A stretch of 64,000 bases of DNA from Caulobacteraceae bacterium UBA3198 (lineage in GTDB: Bacteria; Pseudomonadota; Alphaproteobacteria; Caulobacterales; Caulobacteraceae), in assembly GCA_002363865.1 (NCBI GenBank), contig DEWY01000006.1, positions 62,001 through 126,000 on the forward strand, given 5' to 3'. A program made the translations under genes and the position numbers. The notes under the pieces are model-generated. The model saw only the letters and a list, made by a program, of their open reading frames with translations. It had not been told where the DNA came from and made no database searches. This document shows positions 17,669-25,461 of the stretch, piece after piece; position 1 is the stretch's first letter, and each line of letters starts with the position of its first letter.

Positions 17669-17678
17669 CGCAGCGTCA
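17666..17678 (+). promoter_or_regulatory. Candidate operator TGACGC-A-GCGTCA before desaturase gene
   Basis: A 6-base perfect inverted repeat around one central base overlaps the XRE gene stop and lies 38 bases before the desaturase start. It shares TGAC...CGTCATT with the site before the XRE gene. It is a candidate site for the XRE protein encoded just upstream. Confidence 0.35.
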
Positions 17679-17716
17679 TTCTACCGGGGCGCCAAAAATC
17701 GTGGCAAACTGCGTCC

Positions 17717-18667
17717 ATGGCCGTCGCCCCGCGCATAGACCCCAAGACCCTGTTCAGCGCCCAGGAATGGGCGAGCCTGTCCAACCGGTCGAACTGGAAG
17801 GGCCTGGCGCTCATCGCCCACGCCTGGGGGGTGATCCTGGCCGCCGCGGCCATGGTCGTGATCTGGCCGCTGACCCTGCCGCTCGCCATCATGATCATCG
17901 GCGGACGTCAGCTGGGTCTCGCCGTCCTGATGCACGACGCCGCCCATGGGGCCCTGCATCGCAACCTCAAGGTCAATGACTGGGCCGGCGAGAACCTGAC
18001 AACCGGGGGCCTGCATCGCTATCGCCCCTATCACCTGACCCATCACAAGTTCGTCCAGCAGACCGAGGATCCCGACCTCGTCCTCTCGGCGCCCTTCCCG
18101 ATCACACCCACCTCCCTGCGCCGCAAGATCATCCGCGACCTGACCGGCCAGACCTGGTTCAAGCAGCGCTTCGGCCTGGCGCGCAGCCAGCTGGCCGCCC
18201 GCAAGGCCGGCGAACCGCTCCTGCCGATCCTGCAGGCCGAAATCGTGCGCAAGCGGCGCATGCTGATCGGCGCGGCCATCACCATCGCGCTCACCGCGCC
18301 GTTCGGCCTGTGGTGGGCCTGGTTCGTCCTGTGGCTCCTGCCCCAGGCCACCTGGATGCAGATGATCACCCGCCTGCGGAACATCGCCGAACACGCCTGT
18401 GTGGCCCGGGACGAGCGCGACCCGTTCCGCTGCGCCCGCACCACCTACGCCGGGCCGGTGGAGCGGGCCCTGATCGCCCCCTACTGGGTGAACTATCACT
18501 GCGAGCACCACATCTTCATGCACCTGCCCTGTTACAACCTGCCCCGGGCTCACCGCCTGCTGCTGGCCAAGGGACTGGGCCCGCAGATGGAGATCCGCGG
18601 CGGCTATCTGGAGGTGCTGCGCCTGGCCGCTTCCAAGGGCGTCTCCGGCGGTCTGGCGCCGGCCTGA
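17717..18667 (+). CDS. Membrane fatty acid desaturase
   Basis: A 316-residue integral membrane protein with the three histidine boxes of di-iron desaturases: HDAAHGALH at 73-81, HLTHHK at 106-111 and HCEHHIF near 260-266. Hydrophobic helices lie around 30-70 and 205-235. It would introduce a double bond, or a hydroxyl, into an acyl or related chain. The boxes resemble the FADS/beta-carotene-hydroxylase-like branch rather than acyl-ACP desaturases. The exact substrate is not known. It sits directly after an MmyB-like XRE regulator. Confidence 0.88.
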   Translation: MAVAPRIDPKTLFSAQEWASLSNRSNWKGLALIAHAWGVILAAAAMVVIWPLTLPLAIMIIGGRQLGLAVLMHDAAHGALHRNLKVNDWAGENLTTGGLHRYRPYHLTHHKFVQQTEDPDLVLSAPFPITPTSLRRKIIRDLTGQTWFKQRFGLARSQLAARKAGEPLLPILQAEIVRKRRMLIGAAITIALTAPFGLWWAWFVLWLLPQATWMQMITRLRNIAEHACVARDERDPFRCARTTYAGPVERALIAPYWVNYHCEHHIFMHLPCYNLPRAHRLLLAKGLGPQMEIRGGYLEVLRLAASKGVSGGLAPA

Positions 18668-18733
18668 TCATTCCCCTTGCGCTGAGCCCGGTTCTTCGCC
18701 ACTCGCCATCGACGCAAGGTGCAGGAGAGCGGC

Positions 18734-19396
18734 GTGATCGAGCAGACCCCAGAGGGCCGCCGCGCCTTCATCCTGGCCAATACCCGCCAGCAGGCGCCGC
18801 CGCACACCCCTGAGCTCGTCCTGCATCTGGCCGACGAGATCACGCCCATCTGGAAGATGACCGAAGAGGCCCTGGAGGAGATCGGCCTGCCGCCGCCCTT
18901 CTGGGCCTTCGCCTGGGCCGGCGGTCAGGCTCTGGCCCGCTACATCCTCGACAATCCCCACATCGTCGCCGGCAAGCGCGTCATCGACTTCGCCTCAGGC
19001 TCCGGCATCGTCGCCATCGCCGCGGCCAGGGCCGGCGCGGCCCACGTGCTGGCCGCCGACATCGACGCCTATTGCGGCGCGGCGCTCGCCCTGAACGCGC
19101 CGGCCAACGGGGTGGCCTGCGACTATACCAGCGCCGACCTGCTGGACGCCCCGCCCCCGCTGGCCGACGTCATCCTCGCGGGCGACATCTGCTACGAAAA
19201 GCCCCTGGCCGCCCGGGTCATGGCCTGGCTGGGAGAGGTCAAGGCGGCCGGCGCCACGGTCCTGATCGGCGACCCCGGCCGCAGCTATTTCCCCCGCGAA
19301 GGCCTGGTCAAACTCGCCGAATACCAGGTCGCCACGACGCGAGAGCTAGAGGACCAGGAGGTCAAGAAGACGGCGGTATGGAGCTTGCCGGGCTAG
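18734..19396 (+). CDS. Class I methyltransferase, ETFB lysine methyltransferase-like
   Basis: I chose the GTG at 18734, which follows CAGGAGA, giving 220 residues; a GTG at 18719 is the only upstream alternative. The SAM-binding motif is VIDFASGSGIVAIAAARAGA. It is followed by AADID, and by the segment VILAGDICYEKPLAARVMAW and then LIGDPGRSYFP. These last two stretches resemble bacterial orthologues of METTL20, which methylate lysines of the electron transfer flavoprotein beta subunit. The family is secure as a methyltransferase; the ETFB specificity is a moderate inference. The start of the protein (TPEGRRAFILANTR) is also typical of this group. Confidence 0.75.
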   Translation: MIEQTPEGRRAFILANTRQQAPPHTPELVLHLADEITPIWKMTEEALEEIGLPPPFWAFAWAGGQALARYILDNPHIVAGKRVIDFASGSGIVAIAAARAGAAHVLAADIDAYCGAALALNAPANGVACDYTSADLLDAPPPLADVILAGDICYEKPLAARVMAWLGEVKAAGATVLIGDPGRSYFPREGLVKLAEYQVATTRELEDQEVKKTAVWSLPG

Positions 19397-19436
19397 GCCC
19401 AGCCTCCTAGAACAGAGGGGGAACTGGAGGGGTGTC

Positions 19437-20705
19437 ATGAGGTTGGGATTGCGGCTGGCCTGGGCTTCGATGCTGCTGGGCGCCATTTGGGCCGGAAGCG
19501 CCATTGCAGCGCCTTTGCCGCTGCCGCCTTCCGTCGTGCCCACGCCAATCGAAAACGCCGGCAGCGCACGACTCCTAAAGCTCGACCGGCTCGTTTTTCG
19601 CCTGCGCGATGGGCAGGTCTGGGGCAAGGGCGGAACGTGGCTCTTCTGCGATGTGATTCCTGCGCCGCTCTACTGGAAGGCGGAAGAGCAGGACTGGGAC
19701 CTGTCTCGATTCTCGGCGATCCTAAATGAGGAGGCCGCGCGTCTGGGCCTTCCGACAGAAGGCGATAACCTTTTTGAGGCTTCACGGCCCGCAGACAGCC
19801 TTCTGCTCGGAGTGGCCGTCGATAATGTCGAGGCTCGTCTTTGCGTCTCTGATCCAGACGTCGGAGCGCAAAGCTTCCGGGGCGAGATGATTCTGACCAT
19901 CGAGTGGCAGATCTACGATCCTTTGCAGCGCCGACTGGTCTCCCGCGTCAAAACGCAAGCCGGGCACAGACTTCACTCAGGGTACGAGGACGGCATCGAC
20001 AGGCTGTTGCACGGCGCGTTTCGCGAGAATGCCGTGGCCTTGCTGGCAAATGACGATTTCCGTCAGCAGGTCATCACTGACCCCGGTGCGCCACATTCGA
20101 CCGTTCAACAATGGTCGCAGTTGCGGCTGACCGCGTCCAGCGGGCGGCCAAAACCACCAGCCGCCGCCGCCCAATCGGCGGTTTCCGTCCTCTCGGACGC
20201 CGGCCATGGCAGCGGATTCCTAGTGTCCTCGAGCGGCGAGATTCTGACCAACGCCCACGTCGTTGGGCGCTCGAAATACGTCAAGATTCGCTGGACCGAT
20301 GGGACCGAGGCCCTGGGCGAGGTCGTTCGCAGCGATCCCCGTCGCGATGTGGCGCTGATCAAGATCGCGACGCCTCAGGGCCATGCGCCGCTACGGCTGG
20401 AGCTGAACCCACCGCAAGCTGGAGACGAGGTCTATGCTGTAGGCACACCGCTGGACGAGGCGTTCGAGGGCACAATCACGCGGGGCATTGTTTCGGCCAC
20501 AAGGGTGACCGACGGCCTCCGCTTCATTCAAAGTGACGTGACGGTAAACCCTGGCAGTAGTGGCGGTCCGCTGCTGGATAGTCGCGGCCAGGTGATCGCG
20601 ATTACGGTGGCGAGTTTCCAGCCGGGTAGCGCGCCGACGGGCATCAATCTGTTCATTCCCATCGCCGACGCCCTCGCGGCCCTGAATATCCAACTCGGGG
20701 ACTAG
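19437..20705 (+). CDS. Secreted trypsin-like (S1C) serine protease with novel N-terminal domain
   Basis: A 422-residue protein with a signal peptide (about residues 1-24, ending AIA-AP). The C-terminal half is an HtrA-like trypsin fold with a complete triad: H274 in TNAHVVG, D304 in RRDVALIK and S375 in NPGSSGGP. No PDZ domain follows; the protein ends soon after the protease core. Residues about 25-235 form a region I cannot assign, containing two cysteines and many charged residues. The gene is visibly less GC-rich and uses more varied third codon positions than its neighbours, which suggests recent acquisition or relaxed codon choice. The start follows CTGGAGGGG. It would act in the periplasm or outside; the substrate is unknown. 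Confidence 0.8.
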   Translation: MRLGLRLAWASMLLGAIWAGSAIAAPLPLPPSVVPTPIENAGSARLLKLDRLVFRLRDGQVWGKGGTWLFCDVIPAPLYWKAEEQDWDLSRFSAILNEEAARLGLPTEGDNLFEASRPADSLLLGVAVDNVEARLCVSDPDVGAQSFRGEMILTIEWQIYDPLQRRLVSRVKTQAGHRLHSGYEDGIDRLLHGAFRENAVALLANDDFRQQVITDPGAPHSTVQQWSQLRLTASSGRPKPPAAAAQSAVSVLSDAGHGSGFLVSSSGEILTNAHVVGRSKYVKIRWTDGTEALGEVVRSDPRRDVALIKIATPQGHAPLRLELNPPQAGDEVYAVGTPLDEAFEGTITRGIVSATRVTDGLRFIQSDVTVNPGSSGGPLLDSRGQVIAITVASFQPGSAPTGINLFIPIADALAALNIQLGD

Positions 20706-20769
20706 CATCGGTCCTGGCTGTGGCGCCTATAGTGACGGCGCTGTTACATCGCTGAACCGGAGCCTGCCC

Positions 20770-22545
20770 ATGCGTCGCCGCACCTTTCTGGCCGCCCTGC
20801 CCGCCGCCTTGCCCGGGGCGCTGATGGCTGGCGCCGCCCAGGGTCAGACGCGGAACGAGACGCCCAACCGCGACCGGCCCGATGTGGCCCCAGGCGACCG
20901 GATTGACGGGGCGACCTTCGCCAGCCGCAGCGCGGCCTGGGGAACCCATGGGGCGGCGGCCACGGCCCACCCGCTGGCGACGCTGGCGGCCATCGACATC
21001 CTGCGGGCCGGGGGCTCGGCGGTGGATGCGGCCATCGCGGCCAATGCAGTGCTGGGCTATGCCGAGCCCATCGCCTGTGGCATCGGCGGCGACTGTTTCG
21101 TGATGCTGTGGGACCCGAAGACGAAAGAGGTCGTCGGCCTGAACGGCTCGGGACGCAGTCCGCGCGGCCTGTCCCTGGAGACGGTGCGCAGCCGCGCCAA
21201 GAACGGCCTCATCCCCTCCCACGGCGCCATCGCCGTCAGCGTGCCTGGCGCCGTGGACGCCTGGTGGACCCTGCACGAGCGCTACGGCAAGCTGCCCTGG
21301 AAGGACCTGTTCGCCCCGGCCATCGCCCATGCCAGCGAGGGCGCGCCCATCAGCCAGAATGTCGGCTACTACCTGCAGCGCAGCTACGCCAACTTCACCG
21401 GCGGCAAGCTGGGCATCGAGGAGGTCGACAACTTCAAGGCCGTCTGGGCGCCCGACGGCGCGACGCCCCGCGAGGGCGAAATCTTCAAGAACCCCGCGCT
21501 GGCCCGCACCTATGGCCTGATCGCGCAGGGGGGCCGCGACGCCTTCTATGAGGGCGAGATCGCCGAAACCATCGAGCGCTATTTCCGCCGCATCGGCGGC
21601 TGGATGACCAAGGCCGACCTCGCCGCCCACCGGGCGGAATGGACGAAGGCCTATTCCAGCAACTATCGCGGGGTCGACGTCTACAGCCTCGGCCCCAACA
21701 GCCAGGGCCTGGCCACCCTGCAGGCCCTCAACATCATGGAGCGGTTTGACATCCGCGGCATGGGCTTCCAGTCGGCCGCCGCCATCCACCACGGGGCCGA
21801 GGCCAAGCGCCTGGCCTTCGAGGACCGCGCCCGCTACTACGCCGACCCGTCCTTCTATGACGTGCCGGCCGACTGGCTGATCTCCAAGGACTACGCCGCC
21901 GAGCGCGCCCGGCTGATCCGCCCCGACTCCATCCTGCAGACCGTCTATGCCGGTCAGGCGCCGACCCGGGGCGACACCACCTATTTCACCACCGCCGACA
22001 AGGACGGGATGATGGTCTCGATCATCCAGTCCAATTATCGCGGGATGGGCTCCGGCCTTGCACCCGACGGCCTGGGCTTCATGCTGCAGAACCGTGGCGA
22101 GATGTTCGCCCTGACCGACGGCCACCCCAATGTCTATGCGCCGGCCAAGCGGCCCTTCCAGACCATCATCCCGGGCTTCGCGGTGAAGGACGGGGCGCCG
22201 TGGTTGTCTTTCGGCATCATGGGCGGCGACATGCAGCCCCAGGGCCAGGCCCAGATCATCTCCAACATGGTCGACTTCGACCTCTCACTGCAGGAGGCCG
22301 GCGACAGCCCCCGCTGGCGCCACGGGGGCGGGTCTGAGCCCACCGGCGAGGTCACCCCGGGAACCGGCCTACTGCACCTGGAAAGCGGCGTGCCGGCCGC
22401 CACCCGCAAGGCCCTGGCTGATCTGGGCTGGGAGATCGGCGAGAGCGACGGCAGCTTCGGCGGCTATCAGGCCATCGAGCGCTGGCCCGGCCGCTATGCC
22501 GCAGCCACCGAAATGCGCAAGGACGGGGTGGCGCTGGCCTACTGA
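20770..22545 (+). CDS. ggt: Gamma-glutamyltransferase
   Basis: A 591-residue Ntn-hydrolase precursor. The N-terminus MRRRTFLAALPAALPGALMA looks like a Tat-type export signal. The large-subunit region has GGSAVDAAIAANAVLGYAEP and GIGGDCFVMLWD, typical of the family. The autoprocessing site is at the threonine in RGDTTYFTTADKDG near residue 402, where the precursor is cut into large and small subunits. A late GGDMQPQGQAQI segment fits the acceptor side. It transfers or hydrolyses gamma-glutamyl groups from glutathione in the periplasm. The start is preceded by CCGGAGCC. Confidence 0.92.
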   Translation: MRRRTFLAALPAALPGALMAGAAQGQTRNETPNRDRPDVAPGDRIDGATFASRSAAWGTHGAAATAHPLATLAAIDILRAGGSAVDAAIAANAVLGYAEPIACGIGGDCFVMLWDPKTKEVVGLNGSGRSPRGLSLETVRSRAKNGLIPSHGAIAVSVPGAVDAWWTLHERYGKLPWKDLFAPAIAHASEGAPISQNVGYYLQRSYANFTGGKLGIEEVDNFKAVWAPDGATPREGEIFKNPALARTYGLIAQGGRDAFYEGEIAETIERYFRRIGGWMTKADLAAHRAEWTKAYSSNYRGVDVYSLGPNSQGLATLQALNIMERFDIRGMGFQSAAAIHHGAEAKRLAFEDRARYYADPSFYDVPADWLISKDYAAERARLIRPDSILQTVYAGQAPTRGDTTYFTTADKDGMMVSIIQSNYRGMGSGLAPDGLGFMLQNRGEMFALTDGHPNVYAPAKRPFQTIIPGFAVKDGAPWLSFGIMGGDMQPQGQAQIISNMVDFDLSLQEAGDSPRWRHGGGSEPTGEVTPGTGLLHLESGVPAATRKALADLGWEIGESDGSFGGYQAIERWPGRYAAATEMRKDGVALAY

Positions 22546-22562
22546 GTTGCTGGGAGGTCCCC

Positions 22563-22913
22563 ATGACCGAAGCCGAGGCGCGCGCCATCATCCTGGCCTT
22601 CCCCGGCGCCGAGGAGGGGACCTCCTACGGTTATCCGTCCTTCAAGGTGCGCGGCAAGTTCTTCACCCGCCTGCGGGCCGAGGACGCCAGCCTGGTCCTG
22701 AGCGACGTGAGCTTCGACGAGCGCGAGATGCTGATGGCGGCGGAGCCCGCCACCTTCCATCTGACCCCGCACTATCAGAACTATCCCACCGTGCTCGCCC
22801 GGATCGAAAGCCTCGATCCGGGGTCGCTACGCAACCTCTTGGAACGCCGGTGGCGGAAGCTCGTCACCAAGGCGATGGCGAAGGCCTATGAGGCGGCCCA
22901 GACGCAGCCCTAG
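22563..22913 (+). CDS. MmcQ/YjbR family protein
   Basis: A 116-residue cytoplasmic protein with the YjbR pattern: an N-terminal helix ending in FPGAEEGTSYGYPSFKVRGKFF, then a short strand block and a final helix with LRNLLERRWRKLVTK. The family has a CyaY-like or MmcQ-like double-wing DNA-binding fold and unknown function. It starts 17 bases after the ggt stop and so is probably co-transcribed with it. Its stop shares bases with the stop of the convergent UrcA gene: the two TAG codons overlap within CTAG. Confidence 0.85.
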   Translation: MTEAEARAIILAFPGAEEGTSYGYPSFKVRGKFFTRLRAEDASLVLSDVSFDEREMLMAAEPATFHLTPHYQNYPTVLARIESLDPGSLRNLLERRWRKLVTKAMAKAYEAAQTQP

Positions 22914-23206
22914 CGGGCGGCGTACTGCTGGCCCATGCCCACCGCGGCGCGGGCCTGGGCCAGGGTCTCCTGGTAGCAACCCGAGCGCGTCACGGTGCGC
23001 TTGAGCACCCGCACGCTGCCCTCGTGACCGCCGCAGGCAGTGAAGGCGGCCCGCTCCACCCGCCGTTCCAGACGCTGGGCGTCGGCGGCGTTGGCCGGAT
23101 CGAGATTGGTGACATTGACGGTGGCCTGGCCCGTGGTGGCCGGCGCGGCGAGGACCGGAGTCGCCAGAAGCGCCGCGGCCAGCGCGGCTGAAGCAAGCTT
23201 GAACAT
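22910..23206 (-). CDS. UrcA family protein
   Basis: I chose the ATG at 23206 because AGGGAGA lies upstream. The 98-residue product has a signal peptide (about residues 1-20, ending VLA-AP) and the UrcA pattern: a VNVTNLDPANAADAQRLERRVERAA segment split by a cysteine (FTACGG), and a later cysteine (SGCYQE) that would form the family disulfide, followed by a short alanine-rich helix. UrcA proteins are small periplasmic proteins found in Caulobacterales and Sphingomonadales, of unknown function. It is a lone gene here. Confidence 0.82.
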   Translation of the reverse strand: MFKLASAALAAALLATPVLAAPATTGQATVNVTNLDPANAADAQRLERRVERAAFTACGGHEGSVRVLKRTVTRSGCYQETLAQARAAVGMGQQYAAR

Positions 23207-23345
23207 GGTCGTCTCCCTGATGATGGACCCCACGATGGAGGCTCTGACGGCCGCCCGGATTCCGTTGGGTCACTTGACGAACATGGGGAGCAAATGGGGC
23301 CAGGGGAAGGCCCGGGCTTCCCGCGCCTCGGCGCGCAGCGCCCGA

Positions 23346-23453
23346 AAAAGAGGGGACACGAAGGACACAAAGGAAGCCAAGGACACGAAGACATCGCGGC
23401 CGACGTCTTTGTGTTCTTTGCGGCCCTTCGTGTTCTTTGTGTCCCGTCTTTTG
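23346..23453. repeat. Long imperfect palindrome (about 51-base arms)
   Basis: The left arm (about 23346-23397) and right arm (about 23402-23453) are imperfect reverse complements with only about four bases between them. Each arm carries repeated short words of the kind GGACACGAAGGACACAAAGG on one side and CTTTGTGTTCTTTG on the other. The composition is much richer in A and T on one strand than the surrounding coding DNA. It would form a long hairpin in RNA, or a cruciform. It lies between the UrcA gene and the small acidic protein gene. It looks like a copy of a dispersed intergenic palindrome rather than a simple terminator, but I cannot check copies elsewhere. Confidence 0.6.
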
Positions 23454-23496
23454 AGGGCGCCTGCGGCGCGCAGAGCGCTTGGCTGACGCCCGGCGC

Positions 23497-23724
23497 CTAG
23501 AACTCGTCCTCCACGGCCGAGCGGAACTGTTCGAAGATCTCGGCCGCCCGCTGGTTGTTGTACGGCTCGGGCTCTTCCTCGATCGCCGGCGCGGGCGCAG
23601 CGCCGCCGCGCAGCCGGCCGGCCACCGCGCCGCCCTGGACCAGGACCAGCTCCTCCCCCTCCTCGAGGCCGGACAGCAGCTGGGCGATCTTGGGCGGCAG
23701 GTCGTCGAGGTCGAGGCGCTTCAT
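23497..23724 (-). CDS. Small acidic hypothetical protein
   Basis: A 75-residue protein (start ATG at 23724). The N-terminal half reads MKRLDLDDLPPKIAQLLSGL, then EEGEELVLVQGGAVAGRLRG, which faintly resembles Phd/YefM-type antitoxins (a helix followed by VVxxxGxxVAxL). The C-terminal part is acidic and Pro-Ala-rich (APAPAIEEEPEPYNNQRAAEIFEQF) with a final amphipathic helix. There is no toxin gene next to it. The ribosome site is weak and the UbiD gene starts divergently 97 bases away. I do not assign a function. Confidence 0.6.
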   Translation of the reverse strand: MKRLDLDDLPPKIAQLLSGLEEGEELVLVQGGAVAGRLRGGAAPAPAIEEEPEPYNNQRAAEIFEQFRSAVEDEF

Positions 23725-23820
23725 GGGGGCGAAATCTAGCGGCAAGCCCGCCCGGCGCAAAGGGTGACAGCGGGCCAGGGCCGCCCTAAGTCCTGGGATC
23801 AGATCACCCTGGGAGGGCTC

Positions 23821-25338
23821 ATGGCCTATCGGTCGCTGCGGGAATTCATCGCCAAGCTGGAAGCCGCCGGCGAGCTGGTGCGGGTGTCTGAGCCGGTCTC
23901 CACCGTCCTGGAGATGACCGAAATCCATCGCCGCCTGCTGAAGCAGGGCGGGCCTGCGGTCTTGTTCGAGAACGTCATCCGTGCCGATGGCGAGCGCTCG
24001 CCCATGCCCTGCCTGGTCAACCTGTTTGGCACGGTCAAGCGGGTGGCCATGGGCGTCACGCTCGAAGGGCGCGAGCGGACCACGGCCGCCGACCTGCGCG
24101 AGGTGGGCGAGCTATTGGCCTTCCTCCGCGCGCCGGAGCCGCCCCGGGGGCTCAAGGACGCGCTGGACATGCTGCCGCTGGCCAAGACCGTCATGGCCAT
24201 GCGCCCGGCCACGGTGAAGAAGGCGCCAGTGCAGGAGATCGTCTGGACCGGCGACCAGATCGACCTGACCAAGCTGCCCATCCAGACCTGCTGGCCGGGC
24301 GAGCCTGCGCCGCTCATCACCTGGCCCCTGGTGGTCACCAAGGGGCCGTCCACCGAGCGGGAGGACGACTACAACCTCGGCATCTATCGCATGCAGGTCT
24401 TGGGCAAGGACCGCACCATCATGCGCTGGCTGGCCCACCGCGGCGGCGCCCAGCATCACCGGCGCTGGAAAGCGGCCGGCAAGCCCGACGCCCTGCCCGC
24501 CTGCGCGGTCCTGGGCGCCGATCCCGGCACCATCCTGGCGGCGGTGACGCCGGTGCCTGAGACCCTGTCGGAATATCAGTTCGCCGGGCTGATGCGCGGC
24601 GCCAAGGCCGAGCTGGTGGCGGCCAAGACCGTTCCCCTGATGGTGCCGGCCGAGGCCGAGATCGTCATCGAGGGCCATGTCCTGCTGGACGAATACGCTG
24701 ACGAAGGTCCCTACGGCGACCACACCGGCTACTACAATTCGGTCGAGAAGTTTCCGGTCTTCCAGGTCAGCGCCATCACCATGCGCCGCGACCCGATCTA
24801 TCTGACCACCTTCACAGGCCGTCCGCCGGACGAGCCCAGCGTGCTGGGCGAAGCCCTGAACGAGGTCTTCATTCCCCTGCTGCGCCAGCAGTTTCCGGAG
24901 ATCGTCGACTTCTGGCTGCCGCCGGAGGGCTGCTCCTACCGGATCGCCGTGGTCTCCATGAAGAAGGCCTATCCCGGCCACGCCAAGCGCGTGATGATGG
25001 GCGTCTGGAGCTATCTGCGGCAGTTCATGTACACCAAGTGGGTGATCGTCGTGGACGACGACATCGACGCCCGCGACTGGAAAGACGTCATGTGGGCGCT
25101 GTCGACCCGCATGGACCCGGCCCGGGACATCACCCTCGTGGAGGGCACCCCCATCGACTATCTCGACTTCGCCTCGCCCGAGAGCGGCCTGGGCTCCAAG
25201 ATCGGCCTGGACGCCACCAACAAGTGGCCGCCGGAAACCCACCGCGAATGGGGCGAAAAGCTCGACATGGACGCGGCCACCGTCGCCCGGGTCACCGACC
25301 GCTGGGCGAGCCTCGGCCTGCCGCCCCTGAAGGGCTGA
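23821..25338 (+). CDS. UbiD family decarboxylase
   Basis: The ATG at 23821 follows GGGAGG and gives 505 residues, the usual UbiD length. Family features are present from the N-terminus (YRSLREFIAKLEAAGELVRV) through the GPYGDHTGYYN segment, a conserved turn of the prenylated-FMN-binding domain, to the C-terminal WVIVVDDDIDARDWKDVMWA segment. These enzymes decarboxylate aromatic acids with prenylated FMN. The best-known member acts in ubiquinone synthesis after UbiA, and a ubiA gene lies 7 kb upstream. The prenylated-FMN maker UbiX is not visible here. Whether this is the ubiquinone enzyme or an aromatic acid decarboxylase is not settled by sequence alone. Confidence 0.9.
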   Translation: MAYRSLREFIAKLEAAGELVRVSEPVSTVLEMTEIHRRLLKQGGPAVLFENVIRADGERSPMPCLVNLFGTVKRVAMGVTLEGRERTTAADLREVGELLAFLRAPEPPRGLKDALDMLPLAKTVMAMRPATVKKAPVQEIVWTGDQIDLTKLPIQTCWPGEPAPLITWPLVVTKGPSTEREDDYNLGIYRMQVLGKDRTIMRWLAHRGGAQHHRRWKAAGKPDALPACAVLGADPGTILAAVTPVPETLSEYQFAGLMRGAKAELVAAKTVPLMVPAEAEIVIEGHVLLDEYADEGPYGDHTGYYNSVEKFPVFQVSAITMRRDPIYLTTFTGRPPDEPSVLGEALNEVFIPLLRQQFPEIVDFWLPPEGCSYRIAVVSMKKAYPGHAKRVMMGVWSYLRQFMYTKWVIVVDDDIDARDWKDVMWALSTRMDPARDITLVEGTPIDYLDFASPESGLGSKIGLDATNKWPPETHREWGEKLDMDAATVARVTDRWASLGLPPLKG

Positions 25339-25366
25339 CGGCTGGCTGCACGCGCCAACTTCCGTC

Positions 25367-25444
25367 GCCCTCGGGCTTGACCCGAGGGCCCATGAACACC
25401 GCGCGTCGTCCGTGTTCATGGATGGTCGGATCAAGTCCGACCAT
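25367..25444. repeat. Three consecutive hairpins between convergent genes
   Basis: Three perfect 9-base stems follow one another: 25367-25389 (GCCCTCGGG / CCCGAGGGC, 5-base loop), 25391-25420 (CATGAACAC / GTGTTCATG, 12-base loop) and 25422-25444 (ATGGTCGGA / TCCGACCAT, 5-base loop). They fill the gap between the convergent UbiD and EamA genes. The three-stem arrangement looks like a modular repeat rather than a single terminator, and could also end transcription from both sides. Confidence 0.6.
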
Positions 25445-25461
25445 GACGGAGACGGGGAACG

